The notes under the pieces are model-generated. The model did no database searches and was not told the DNA's origin. It saw only the letters and a program-made list of their open reading frames with translations. A program made the translations under genes and the position numbers. A stretch of 50,761 nucleotides of DNA. Origin: JAKFDI01 sp044508835. GTDB taxonomy: Bacteria; Pseudomonadota; Gammaproteobacteria; Burkholderiales; Burkholderiaceae_C. Shown here piece after piece: positions 26,334 through 34,330 of this stretch (the first letter of the stretch is position 1; every line of letters starts with the position of its first letter). Where the stretch lies: assembly GCA_044508835.1 (NCBI GenBank), contig JBIQHD010000034.1, forward strand, positions 1-50,761, in the 5' to 3' direction.

Positions 26334-26944
26334 GGGCCGGTCTTTCGGGAGGCATGGCGGCGGCGCCACCACAGCGCCAGCAGCCCGACGGCGATCACCG
26401 CCACGATGGCGCCCTGGAAGCGCTGCAGCAGGCCGAGGATCTCTTCCCAGCGTCCGCCGACGTAGCGCACGCCGTAGACGAGCAGCGGCAGCTCCAGCAG
26501 CGCCGCCGCGCCGTCGTAGACGAAGAGATGGCGGTACGGCATCTTCAGCGAGCCGGCGGCGAAGAACAGCGCCGTGCGGATGCCCGGCATGAAGCGCACG
26601 ACGAAGATGTAGGCCGGGCCGTGGCGGCGCATCGTCGCCTGCAGCGACTGCAGCCGCGCCTCGGGCACGACGCGGGCGAAGTAGCGCAGCCGCAGCAGCC
26701 GCGCCCCGAAGCGGTGGCCCCAGTGGAAGATGAGCGCATCGCCCGCCACCAGCGCCACCCAGGCCACGGCCATCAGCGGCACCGGCTCCATCACGTGCTG
26801 CAGCGTGAGCGCCGCCGCGCCCATCAGCACGATGTCCTCGTTCATCGGCAGGCCGATGCCGCAGCCGAACAGCAGGGCGAACAGCAGCGCGTAGGCGGGC
26901 AGGCCCTGCAGCGACTGCAGGAACGCCATCGTCGATTCCATCAT
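26330..26944 (-). CDS. DedA family membrane protein
   Basis: A 204-residue inner-membrane protein with about five hydrophobic segments. FGCGIGLPMNEDIVLMGAAAL (about 28-48) and the GDALIFHWGHRFGARLLRLR and FVVRFMPGIRTALFFAAGSL segments are the DedA/SNARE-associated signature. Family members act as lipid or undecaprenyl-phosphate flippases and in envelope homeostasis. The start is at the first of two adjacent ATGs (26944); GGAGGA lies about 15 nt upstream. The stop overlaps the start of the PLP enzyme. The cytochrome b fusion gene ends 98 bp upstream on the same strand. Confidence 0.88.
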   Translation of the reverse strand: MMESTMAFLQSLQGLPAYALLFALLFGCGIGLPMNEDIVLMGAAALTLQHVMEPVPLMAVAWVALVAGDALIFHWGHRFGARLLRLRYFARVVPEARLQSLQATMRRHGPAYIFVVRFMPGIRTALFFAAGSLKMPYRHLFVYDGAAALLELPLLVYGVRYVGGRWEEILGLLQRFQGAIVAVIAVGLLALWWRRRHASRKTGP

Positions 26945-27042
26945 GGTGGTGCGGCCCCGTCCTCCGTTGCGCAGCCCGCGCGGGCGGGACAAGGTAGCAC
27001 GCACCGGCGCGCCCGCGGCTCGGGGCGGTCCCGCAGCGGCGC

Positions 27043-28938
27043 TCAACCGGCGCGCTGCGCCGCGGGCAGGAAGGCGTCGGTGAAGCAGGCGTCCTCGCCC
27101 AGCCCGTGGGCGAGGAAGGCCGGCACCGCCGCCTCCACCATGCGCATGGAGCCGCAGACGTAGACGTCGAAGCCGCCGAGCGCCTGCCGGTCCTCGAGCA
27201 TCGCCTCGTGCACCAGGCCGCGGCGGCCGGCCCAGGCGTCGTCGGCCTCGGACAGCACCGGCACGAAATGGAAGTTCTCGTGCGCGCGCGCCCAGCCCTG
27301 GGCCAGGCCGTACTGGTAGAGGTCGTCGCGCCGGCGCACGCCCCAGTACAGCCACATCGGCCGGCGCACGCCGCGCCGCAGGGCGTCCTCGACGATGCTC
27401 TTGATCGGCGCGAAGCCCGTCGCGCCGGCGACGAAGACGATGGGCCGCTCGCCCTCGCGCAGCGTGAAGCCGCCCAGCGGCCCCTCGATGCGCAGCATGT
27501 CGCCGACCCGCAGGGTGTCGAACACGTGGCCGGTGAAGCGCCCGCCGGGGATGCGGCGCACGTGCAGCTCGATCTCGTCGCCCGCGTGCGGCGGGTTGGC
27601 GAACGAGAAGGCGCGGCGCTGGCCGTCGTCGAGCACGACGTTCAGGTACTGGCCGGCGGTGAAGGGCATCGGCGGCTGGTCCGGCAGCGACAGCGTGAGC
27701 GACATCACCTCGGGCGCCAGCCGCTCGATGCGCTCCACGCGGGCGCGCGCCTCGCGGATCGCCGGCGCCTGCAGCGCCTGCAGGCCCTCGACCTCGATCT
27801 CCACGTCGCCGAGCGGCACGGCGGTGCACATCAGCGCCTCGCCGGCCTCGCGGGCGGCGTCGCTGAGCGCGCTCTTCTGGTAGTTGCCGTGGTCGACGCT
27901 GCCGCTGAGCACGGTGCAGCGGCACACGCCGCAGCCGCCGTTGCGGCATTCGTAGGGCAGCGCCACGCCCTGGCGCAGGCCGGCCTCCAGCAGCGTCTCG
28001 CCGGGGCGCACGCTGACGCGGCGCGGATCGCCGTGCAGGGTCATGCCGAACTCGCCGCGCACGCGCGAGCGCAGCTGCGGCCACCACGGCAGCGACAGCA
28101 GCAGCACCGTGCCGGCGGCCACCAGCGCCCACACCCACGACAGCGGCCAGCGGTAGATCAGCGGGTAGATCGCGAGGTAGAACCAGTCGAGCGCCAGCTC
28201 GGCCGGCGCCGTGGCCACGTCGGCCGGGCCGCCCTGGCTGGCGACCGGGCGCACCAGCGCCAGCAGCACGAGCGTCGCGACCAGGCCGACGGCGATGGGC
28301 TGCGGCGGCGAGGTGCTCGCCTTCGGCACCCGCTGCACGTGCACCCACATCATCAGGAGCAGCAGCAGCGGCGCGCCGATGTGGAAGAAGGCCAGCAGCG
28401 AGAACAGCCGGTCGCTGACGCTAGAGGGATAGATGAAGTTGCGGATCAGCGTGCCGCCGAAGCCCGGCAGCGAGTCCAGCCACTCGAAGCTGGCCACGGT
28501 GACGAACTGCGCCAGCCGGTCCCAGGGCAGCATGTAGCCGTTGATGCCCGAGACGTAGAGCAGCCAGATCAGCAGCACGCCGGTGGCCCACGAGAACCAG
28601 CGGAAGCCGCGGAACCGGTCGAAGGCGAAGTGGCGCAGCAGGTGCAGCGACATCGTCAGCACCATCGCGTCCGACGCATGGCGGTGCACGCTGCGCAGCA
28701 CGCCGCCGGCGAACCACTGGCCGTGGGTGATCGACTCCACCGAGCCGTAGGCGCCGGCCACGGCGGTCTCGAAGAAGGCGTACAGGTACAGGCCGCTGCC
28801 GGCGACGACCCAGAACAGGAAGAAGGTGATCGCGCCCAGGTGGTACAGCGGGTTGAGCCGGTCGCCGAAGGCGCGGTTGAAGACCGCCTCCACCCGCATG
28901 AAGCACCAGCGCAGCAGCGACTGCAGCGGCGACAGCAT
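27043..28938 (-). CDS. Cytochrome b fused to [2Fe-2S] ferredoxin and FAD/NAD(P)H reductase
   Basis: A 631-residue three-part protein. Residues 1-290: cytochrome b/b6-type membrane domain with heme ligand pairs His85/His186 and His99/His200, each pair 14 apart as in bc complexes. The PEWY segment is degenerate (LDWFYLAIYPLIY, about 250-262). Residues about 295-385: plant-type ferredoxin, CRNGGCGVC (Cys331, 336, 339) plus Cys371. Residues about 395-631: ferredoxin-NADP reductase fold with FAD motif RAFSFAN, NAD(P) motif VFVAGATGFAPIKSI, and YVCGSMRMV. It could carry electrons between NAD(P)H and a membrane quinone or heme partner. It starts on the stop of the upstream oxidase-like gene (TGATG), so the two are coupled. 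Confidence 0.88.
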   Translation of the reverse strand: MLSPLQSLLRWCFMRVEAVFNRAFGDRLNPLYHLGAITFFLFWVVAGSGLYLYAFFETAVAGAYGSVESITHGQWFAGGVLRSVHRHASDAMVLTMSLHLLRHFAFDRFRGFRWFSWATGVLLIWLLYVSGINGYMLPWDRLAQFVTVASFEWLDSLPGFGGTLIRNFIYPSSVSDRLFSLLAFFHIGAPLLLLLMMWVHVQRVPKASTSPPQPIAVGLVATLVLLALVRPVASQGGPADVATAPAELALDWFYLAIYPLIYRWPLSWVWALVAAGTVLLLSLPWWPQLRSRVRGEFGMTLHGDPRRVSVRPGETLLEAGLRQGVALPYECRNGGCGVCRCTVLSGSVDHGNYQKSALSDAAREAGEALMCTAVPLGDVEIEVEGLQALQAPAIREARARVERIERLAPEVMSLTLSLPDQPPMPFTAGQYLNVVLDDGQRRAFSFANPPHAGDEIELHVRRIPGGRFTGHVFDTLRVGDMLRIEGPLGGFTLREGERPIVFVAGATGFAPIKSIVEDALRRGVRRPMWLYWGVRRRDDLYQYGLAQGWARAHENFHFVPVLSEADDAWAGRRGLVHEAMLEDRQALGGFDVYVCGSMRMVEAAVPAFLAHGLGEDACFTDAFLPAAQRAG

Positions 28939-30389
28939 CAGGCGCCTCCCCGCGCCGGCACCGCCACGCCGCCGCGCATCGCGCGCAGCACGACGACGAC
29001 GAACAGCATGCCGCCGACGATGGCGACCAGCCCGCCCAGGCCCATCAGGCCCATGCCGGCGACCTCGGCCGTGCTGCGCAGCACCTGCTCGCTGCCGGCC
29101 ACCTTGCGCTGCACGCCGTAGCCGCCCGACCACACCAGGCCGACGATGTGCATCAGCTGGCCGGCGCCGTACAGCACCGGCTGCCAGGTGGCCAGCCGCC
29201 CCTCGGGCGCGCGCCAGCCCAGGCGCGGCAGCAGGTGATAGACCAGGCCCATCAGCGCCAGCGTCACGCCGACGATGCAGCCGTGGTAGTGCGCCGGGAT
29301 GCGCACGTTGCTGCCGGCGATGAACACGCCGATCACCCCGCCCGCGCCGAACAGGAGCACCGAGGCCGCCAGCGCCGCGCGCAGCGGGCGCTGCGCCGGG
29401 GCCGACGGGCGGCGGCACAGCGCCGGCAGCACCGCCAGCGTGATCGGCACGATGGACACGCCGCCGCCCAGGCGCATGGCCCAGGTCAGCAGGCCGCGGT
29501 GCTCGACGCTCGCCACGTCGTGGGCCAGGTAGGCATAGGGCGTGGCGAACACGCTCGCCAGCGCCAGCGCGAACATCAGCACGGTCACGCGCGGGCTCAG
29601 GCGCACCACGCCGCCGCTGGCGGTGGCCAGCCACAGCCAGGCCACCAGCATCAGCAGCGTCCAGGTGAACTGCAGCGCATGGCCGCCGCCCCAGAACAGG
29701 ATCTCGTAGTAGGCCTTGCCGTGCAGCGTGGTCGGCACCGCGGCGAAGGAGGCGGCGAAGGCCACGCCCGCCACCGCCGCAGACACCACGCTGGCGTTGA
29801 TGCCGAAGCGCAGCGCGCCGTCGCCGTCGAAGCGCAGGCCGACGGACGGCGCCGCGACCAGGCTGCGCAGCACCAGCATCGCCGCGCCGGCGCCGAAGAG
29901 GAGCAGCCCGCCGAGGAACAGCCGGCCGTCGAGCACCGGGATGTAGTTGGCCATCACCGGCTCGGCCCGCTCCAGGAAGGGCGCCAGGCTCATCAGCGCC
30001 GCCCCCGCCGCGCACAGCCCGAAGGCCGCCCAGCCGATGCGCGGCGCCCGCGCGCTGCTGCCCAGGCTCCAGAGCATGCCCGCCAGCGCCACGAACCACA
30101 CCAGCACCGACAGGTCCACGTGCACCACCAGCGCCACGCGGAAGAAGTCGGCCACCGGCAGCCAGCCGTTCAGCCCCGGCGTGCGCGACAGCACCAGCAG
30201 CACGGAGAACACGCCGGAGCCCACCAGCGCCAGCATGGCCAGCCCCAGCCAGCTGCGCGCCAGCACCAGCCGGCCGTCGCGCGGCAGCGCCAGCATGTAG
30301 CCGGCGGGCGACTGGCACGGTGCCGGCACGCCGGCGGGCAGGGGCCGGGGCGCGCCGCCCAGCGGCAGGGTGTCGACGGCGGTGTTCAT
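28938..30389 (-). CDS. Divergent heme-copper oxidase subunit I-like protein lacking the helix VII His-His pair
   Basis: A 483-residue polytopic protein of the heme-copper oxidase superfamily with about 12 helices. Likely heme ligands are His90 (VVHVDLSVLVW, helix II) and His367/His369 (PAHYHGCIVG, helix X). His237 in FWGGGHALQF fits the helix VI copper ligand, but Phe241 replaces the cross-linked Tyr. No adjacent His-His pair exists in helix VII; the nearest candidate is His290-Asp291. A normal CuB site is therefore doubtful. Next to two cytochrome b fusions, it may be an electron-transfer partner, an NO reductase-like enzyme, or an altered oxidase. It follows the 171-residue gene by 19 bp. 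Confidence 0.8.
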   Translation of the reverse strand: MNTAVDTLPLGGAPRPLPAGVPAPCQSPAGYMLALPRDGRLVLARSWLGLAMLALVGSGVFSVLLVLSRTPGLNGWLPVADFFRVALVVHVDLSVLVWFVALAGMLWSLGSSARAPRIGWAAFGLCAAGAALMSLAPFLERAEPVMANYIPVLDGRLFLGGLLLFGAGAAMLVLRSLVAAPSVGLRFDGDGALRFGINASVVSAAVAGVAFAASFAAVPTTLHGKAYYEILFWGGGHALQFTWTLLMLVAWLWLATASGGVVRLSPRVTVLMFALALASVFATPYAYLAHDVASVEHRGLLTWAMRLGGGVSIVPITLAVLPALCRRPSAPAQRPLRAALAASVLLFGAGGVIGVFIAGSNVRIPAHYHGCIVGVTLALMGLVYHLLPRLGWRAPEGRLATWQPVLYGAGQLMHIVGLVWSGGYGVQRKVAGSEQVLRSTAEVAGMGLMGLGGLVAIVGGMLFVVVVLRAMRGGVAVPARGGA

Positions 30390-30408
30390 GGGGTGCGTGG
30401 AAGGTGGC

Positions 30409-30924
30409 TCATCGCAGGGTGATCCCGCCGCGCTCGCCGTCGAAGTCGATCACCAGCACCTGCGCCGGCGCGAGCGTGACCTGCGCCTCGCGCTGGTGGT
30501 CGAACGGCCGGTCGCCCGGGCTGTCCTTCACCCGCACGGCGATGCGGTGCTCGCCCGCGGGCACGACGAAGCGGTGGTACACGGCCGAGGCGCCGTCGCG
30601 GCGCAGGCCCGCCGGCGGCGCGACATGCCGCCAGGCCGTGCGGCCGTCGATGTCGATCTCCACGCCCACCGGCGCGCGCTCGCGCGGGCACGACTGCGCC
30701 GCGCGCATGTTGGGCGGCAGCTTGGCGAGCTCCTCGGCGCTGCGCGTGCGGCACTCGGCCAGGCGCTGGCCGTGGTGCGAGAAGCTCAGCTTGACCAGCG
30801 CCTGGTCGGGCTCGAGGTGGCGGTACGGCGGCCAGCCGGAGAACACGGCGATGAGCGCGGCGAACAGCGCATAGAGCACCCCCTGCCCGATCCATGCCAC
30901 GGCCTTGTTCGCCGGCTCAGTCAT
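30409..30924 (-). CDS. Membrane-anchored protein of unknown function in respiratory cluster
   Basis: A 171-residue protein with a single N-terminal membrane helix (about 9-29, GQGVLYALFAALIAVFSGW) and a soluble, probably periplasmic, beta-rich remainder. Two cysteines (CRTRSAEELA and QSCPRER) may form a disulfide. I do not recognise a catalytic motif; the size and topology recall accessory proteins of oxidase clusters such as FixH/CcoG-associated factors, but the sequence does not match one I can name. It overlaps the end of the preceding cytochrome b fusion by 8 bp and precedes the second oxidase-like gene by 19 bp, so it belongs to the operon. Confidence 0.78.
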   Translation of the reverse strand: MTEPANKAVAWIGQGVLYALFAALIAVFSGWPPYRHLEPDQALVKLSFSHHGQRLAECRTRSAEELAKLPPNMRAAQSCPRERAPVGVEIDIDGRTAWRHVAPPAGLRRDGASAVYHRFVVPAGEHRIAVRVKDSPGDRPFDHQREAQVTLAPAQVLVIDFDGERGGITLR

Positions 30925-32458
30925 CGCCGTGCCCTTTCTCCGCCGAGGCGCCGTCCGCGGGCAGCCGCCGCAGCAGCGCCTGCAGCCGGGCCTGCAGCAC
31001 GCCCGCCTCGCCCGCGTCGGCCTCGACCAGTTCCAGCCGGTCGCGCGGCACGCCCGGGCGCAGATGGGGCTCGCGCGTGCCAGCCAGGCGCTCGCGCGTC
31101 CAGCGCGCGCCGAGCCGGAACTCGCAGCCGTCGCGGCAGCTCGCCGCCAGCACCGCATCGGCCGGGCCGCGCAGCGCGAACTCGACGAAGGACGGCGGCA
31201 GCATGCCGGTGCACAGCAGGCTCACCGGAAACACCTGCGGCCCGGCCAGCGGCCCCACCGGCGCGCCGTGGTCGCAGCCCAGCACCAGCACGCGGCGCGG
31301 CCCCGGCAGCGCGGCGAGCCCGTCGCGGATCTGCGTGCGCAGGGCGTCCACCGGCTGCTGCGGCATGTCGATGCCCGTGGCCAGCACCGCGAGGCTGCGG
31401 AACGGTGTGGAGGACGGACAGGCACCGGCGCAGATGCCGCAGCCGGCGCACAGGTCGGCATCGACCTGCGCCATCGCCTGCCCGGGCCGGCCGTTCGCAT
31501 GGGGCACCATGGTGATCGCCGCGTACGGGCAGTCGGCCACGCAGCGCCGGCAGCCGCTGCAGTGCGCCGGCTCCACCTGCGCGGCCGGCGCGCGCCGCGC
31601 CCGCGAGAGCCACGGCAGGGCGGCCAGCAGCGACAGGGCGGCCGCCGCCAGCAGCCACACGGCCTGCGGCGACAGCTTCTCGGCCAGCGGGTGCACGAAG
31701 AGCAGCCACCAGTCCAGCCGCAGCGCCTGCGGCACGCGCGACAGGTCGGCCGGCGCGTGGCTGACCACCGGCGCGGCCAGCGCCGCCAGCAGCAGCGCCG
31801 CGCCGCTGCCCCAGGCCAGCGGGCGCGGCGGCAGGAACCGCACCTGGGAGATGCGCTGCACGTGGAACCACAGCCCGAACAGCAGCAGCAGCGGCACGCC
31901 CAGGTGCACGAAGATGAAGAGCGAGAACAGGCGGTCGCTCACCGCCGCGTCGTTCAGGAAGTTGCGGGTGAGCGGCGAGGCGAAGAGCGGCAGCGCATCC
32001 AGCAGCTCGGCCGTGGCCATCGCCGAGTACTGGCCGAGCTGGTCCCAGTGCAGCCAGAAGCCGCCGATGGCGCACACGAAGGCCAGCAGCGGCAGCGGCA
32101 CGCCCGTCAACCACGGGAAGCGGCGAAAGCCCGCGTAGTGGCCGAACGCCGCCTCGCGCAGCAGGTGGGCGAACACCACCCACACGAAGGCGTCGGCCGC
32201 GTAGCGGTGCACGCTGCGCGGCACGCCGCCCAGCCCCCAGGCGCTGCGCGACAGCGATTCGATGGAATGCCAGGCGCCGGTGGCCGAGGTGTCCAGCACC
32301 GCGAACAGGAACACGCCGCTGCCCACCAGCCACGCGAACAGCAGGCAGCCGAGCGCGCCCAGGTGGCGCAGCGGGTTGCCGGCGCTGCCCGCCAGGCCGT
32401 CGAGCGCCTGCTCCAGGGCCTGCCAGGCGCGGCGCAGCCGCGGCGTGCGCGTGCTCAT
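30917..32458 (-). CDS. Cytochrome b fused to two [4Fe-4S] clusters and an MvhD-like domain
   Basis: A 513-residue three-part protein. Residues 1-290: cytochrome b/b6-like membrane domain with heme ligand pairs His84/His185 and His98/His199; PEWY is replaced by LDWWLLFVHPLAE. Residues 295-350: two classical [4Fe-4S] motifs, Cys300-303-306-310 and Cys337-340-343-347, the second followed by Pro. Residues about 388-450: VLVLGCDHGAP, SLLCTGMLPPSF and ASCRDGCEF resemble the MvhD/FrhD [2Fe-2S] subunit that passes electrons to heterodisulfide reductase-type flavoproteins (Cys395, 416, 441, 445). The MvhD call is by motif likeness only. ATG 32458 was chosen over an upstream GTG. Confidence 0.82.
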   Translation of the reverse strand: MSTRTPRLRRAWQALEQALDGLAGSAGNPLRHLGALGCLLFAWLVGSGVFLFAVLDTSATGAWHSIESLSRSAWGLGGVPRSVHRYAADAFVWVVFAHLLREAAFGHYAGFRRFPWLTGVPLPLLAFVCAIGGFWLHWDQLGQYSAMATAELLDALPLFASPLTRNFLNDAAVSDRLFSLFIFVHLGVPLLLLFGLWFHVQRISQVRFLPPRPLAWGSGAALLLAALAAPVVSHAPADLSRVPQALRLDWWLLFVHPLAEKLSPQAVWLLAAAALSLLAALPWLSRARRAPAAQVEPAHCSGCRRCVADCPYAAITMVPHANGRPGQAMAQVDADLCAGCGICAGACPSSTPFRSLAVLATGIDMPQQPVDALRTQIRDGLAALPGPRRVLVLGCDHGAPVGPLAGPQVFPVSLLCTGMLPPSFVEFALRGPADAVLAASCRDGCEFRLGARWTRERLAGTREPHLRPGVPRDRLELVEADAGEAGVLQARLQALLRRLPADGASAEKGHGDD

Positions 32459-32533
32459 GGGCGGCACCGGCCTCGAAGCGCGCAGCGCCTGCCTGCGCGG
32501 CGGCGGGGGGTGTCGGGAACGGCCACGGTCGCG

Positions 32534-33403
32534 TCAAGTCCGCAGCCTCCGGCCCTGCCGGCGCAACGCGCGCCGCGTCCGCCACTCGCTGCCCACCAGC
32601 CACAGCATCGCGACGAGGAAGGTCGCGCCGCCGGCGATCTCGACCAGCAGCGCGTACTTGAAGCGGTATTCGCCGGTGTTCGGGTCGTAGACGGTGCACA
32701 CGATGCGCACCTGCCGCACCAGCTCGGACATCAGGTCGGGCGGCGGCGGCTCGGCGCCGCCCAGCATCTGCCGCAGCGGCGCGACGATCGCCTCGGGCGT
32801 GGCGCCCGAGCCGTAGATCTGCTGGAACACGCGCCCCTCGGCGCTGACCAGCGTGTACTGCACCACGTGGTCGATGCCCGCGGCCGTGGCCTTCCAGGTG
32901 AAGCCGAAATCGCGCGCCAGCGCGGCGACGGCCTCGGGCGGCGGGCTGAGGAAGTCCCAGTTCGACGCCCCCACGCGGTGCTGGGCGGCGAAGGCGCGCA
33001 TGGCCGTGGGCGAATCGGCGGGCTGGTTGAAGCCGACGCTCACCACGTTGAAGCGGCTCTCGTCCAGGTCCGGCGGCAGCGACTTCAGCGCCTGCTGCAG
33101 GGTGCGGGTGGAGGTGGGGCAGATCTCGAAGCAGCCGGTGTAGACGAAGCTCACCAGCAGCGGCTTGCCGCGGTAGCGCGACAGCGGCACCGCCTGCGAC
33201 TGCCGGTCGAGCAGCACGTGCTCGCCGATGGTGTCGCCGATCACCGACTGGCTGGCGCGGTAGGCGGCGTTGGCCTGCAGGACGCTCGGGTTCTCGGCCG
33301 CGGCGGCGGTGGCCGCCAGCGCCGCGCACGCGGCGAGCAGGCGCAACCCGTTCGTGATCGCGAGGAAGGGTGTGGGCTGGGCGGCTCGTGGCGAGGGGTG
33401 CAT
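32534..33403 (-). CDS. SCO/SenC family copper chaperone with extra C-terminal membrane anchor
   Basis: A 289-residue thioredoxin-fold protein. An N-terminal hydrophobic export segment (about 20-36) is followed by the SCO domain with copper ligands Cys91 and Cys95 (GCFEICP, CxxxC) and a downstream His in GIDHVVQYTL. Unlike short SCO proteins, a C-terminal membrane helix follows (YALLVEIAGGATFLVAMLWLV, then basic residues). SCO proteins deliver copper to the CuA centre of oxidase subunit II, and such a subunit is encoded three genes upstream. SenC is also part of NorSY-SenC NO reductase loci. It lies 8 bp after the ctaB-like gene. Confidence 0.92.
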   Translation of the reverse strand: MHPSPRAAQPTPFLAITNGLRLLAACAALAATAAAAENPSVLQANAAYRASQSVIGDTIGEHVLLDRQSQAVPLSRYRGKPLLVSFVYTGCFEICPTSTRTLQQALKSLPPDLDESRFNVVSVGFNQPADSPTAMRAFAAQHRVGASNWDFLSPPPEAVAALARDFGFTWKATAAGIDHVVQYTLVSAEGRVFQQIYGSGATPEAIVAPLRQMLGGAEPPPPDLMSELVRQVRIVCTVYDPNTGEYRFKYALLVEIAGGATFLVAMLWLVGSEWRTRRALRRQGRRLRT

Positions 33404-33411
33404 GGGGGTGC

Positions 33412-34311
33412 TCAGGACAGCAGCACGTCGAGCCCGGCGGCCACCAGCAGCAGGCTGAGCTGCAGCAGCGACGCATGGAACGAGGCCAGCGCCGACGCCC
33501 GCCCAGGCGCCCGGGCGAGCTGCCAGGCGCGCCACAGGAAGAACAGGCCGCCCGCGAGCGCGCCGGCCAGGTACCACGCGCCCAGGCCGAAGAAGGCCGG
33601 CGCGAGCGATGCCGCCACCAGCGCCGCCGTGCCGGCGAGCACCGCCCGCGCGGCGCGCGGCGTGCCCACCACCACCGGCAGCATCGGCACGCCGGCGGCG
33701 ACGTAGTCGTCGCGGCAGGCGATGGCCAGGCTCCAGAAGTGCGGCGGCGTCCACAGGAACAGCACCAGCGCGAACAGCAGCGGCAGCAGTTGCGGCGCAG
33801 GGTCGACGGCGGCCGCGCCGGCCAGCACCGCGAAGCTGCCGGCCAGGCCGCCGACGACGATGTTCAGCCAGGTGCGCCGCTTCAGCCACACGGTGTAGAC
33901 CACGGCGTAGAAGAAGGCGCCCAGGAACACGAACAGCGCCGCCGTCGCGTTCAGCGCGAGCCACGCCGCGGCGACCGCGGCCGCGACCAGCGCGCAGATC
34001 ACCCCGAGCCACGCCGGCGTGTGCCGCAGCGCGCCGGTGGCGAAGGCGCGCGAGCGGGTGCGCGCCATGAGGCGGTCGCTGTCGTGCTCGACGTACTGGT
34101 TGAAGGCCCCGGCGCTGGCCGACGCCACCAGCACCGACAACGCCAGCACCAGCCACTGCAGCGGCGACAGCGCCGCGCCCGGCGTGACGATGGCGCCGGC
34201 CAGCGCCGTCGCCATGATCACAACGCCGATGCGCAGCTTGAACAGGCCCAGCACGCGGCGCGCGAGGCCCTCCTGCCGGGCAGGCGCGAGAGAAGCGGCG
34301 GCGGCGTCCAT
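33412..34311 (-). CDS. ctaB: Protoheme IX farnesyltransferase (heme O synthase)
   Basis: A 299-residue UbiA-family prenyltransferase with about nine membrane helices. The substrate and metal site NQYVEHDSDRLMARTRSR (about 71-88) has the N-x-x-x-D-x-x-x-D pattern of heme O synthases. The second motif YTVWLKRRTWLNIVVGG and the PHFWSLAI segment are also typical. It transfers a farnesyl group to heme B, giving heme O for heme-copper oxidases. It lies 19 bp after the oxidase subunit I gene in the same transcript. The CtaA-like gene at 36987 could convert heme O to heme A. Confidence 0.95.
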   Translation of the reverse strand: MDAAAASLAPARQEGLARRVLGLFKLRIGVVIMATALAGAIVTPGAALSPLQWLVLALSVLVASASAGAFNQYVEHDSDRLMARTRSRAFATGALRHTPAWLGVICALVAAAVAAAWLALNATAALFVFLGAFFYAVVYTVWLKRRTWLNIVVGGLAGSFAVLAGAAAVDPAPQLLPLLFALVLFLWTPPHFWSLAIACRDDYVAAGVPMLPVVVGTPRAARAVLAGTAALVAASLAPAFFGLGAWYLAGALAGGLFFLWRAWQLARAPGRASALASFHASLLQLSLLLVAAGLDVLLS

Positions 34312-34330
34312 GTCGTCGCGTCCCGCGTGC

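Noticed and set aside
28939..30318. N-terminal extension of the cytochrome b-ferredoxin-reductase protein to 1091 residues.
   Set aside because: The extra part is a shadow of the oxidase-like gene in another frame. The true start ATG (28938) overlaps that gene's stop and opens with a proper cytochrome b N terminus.
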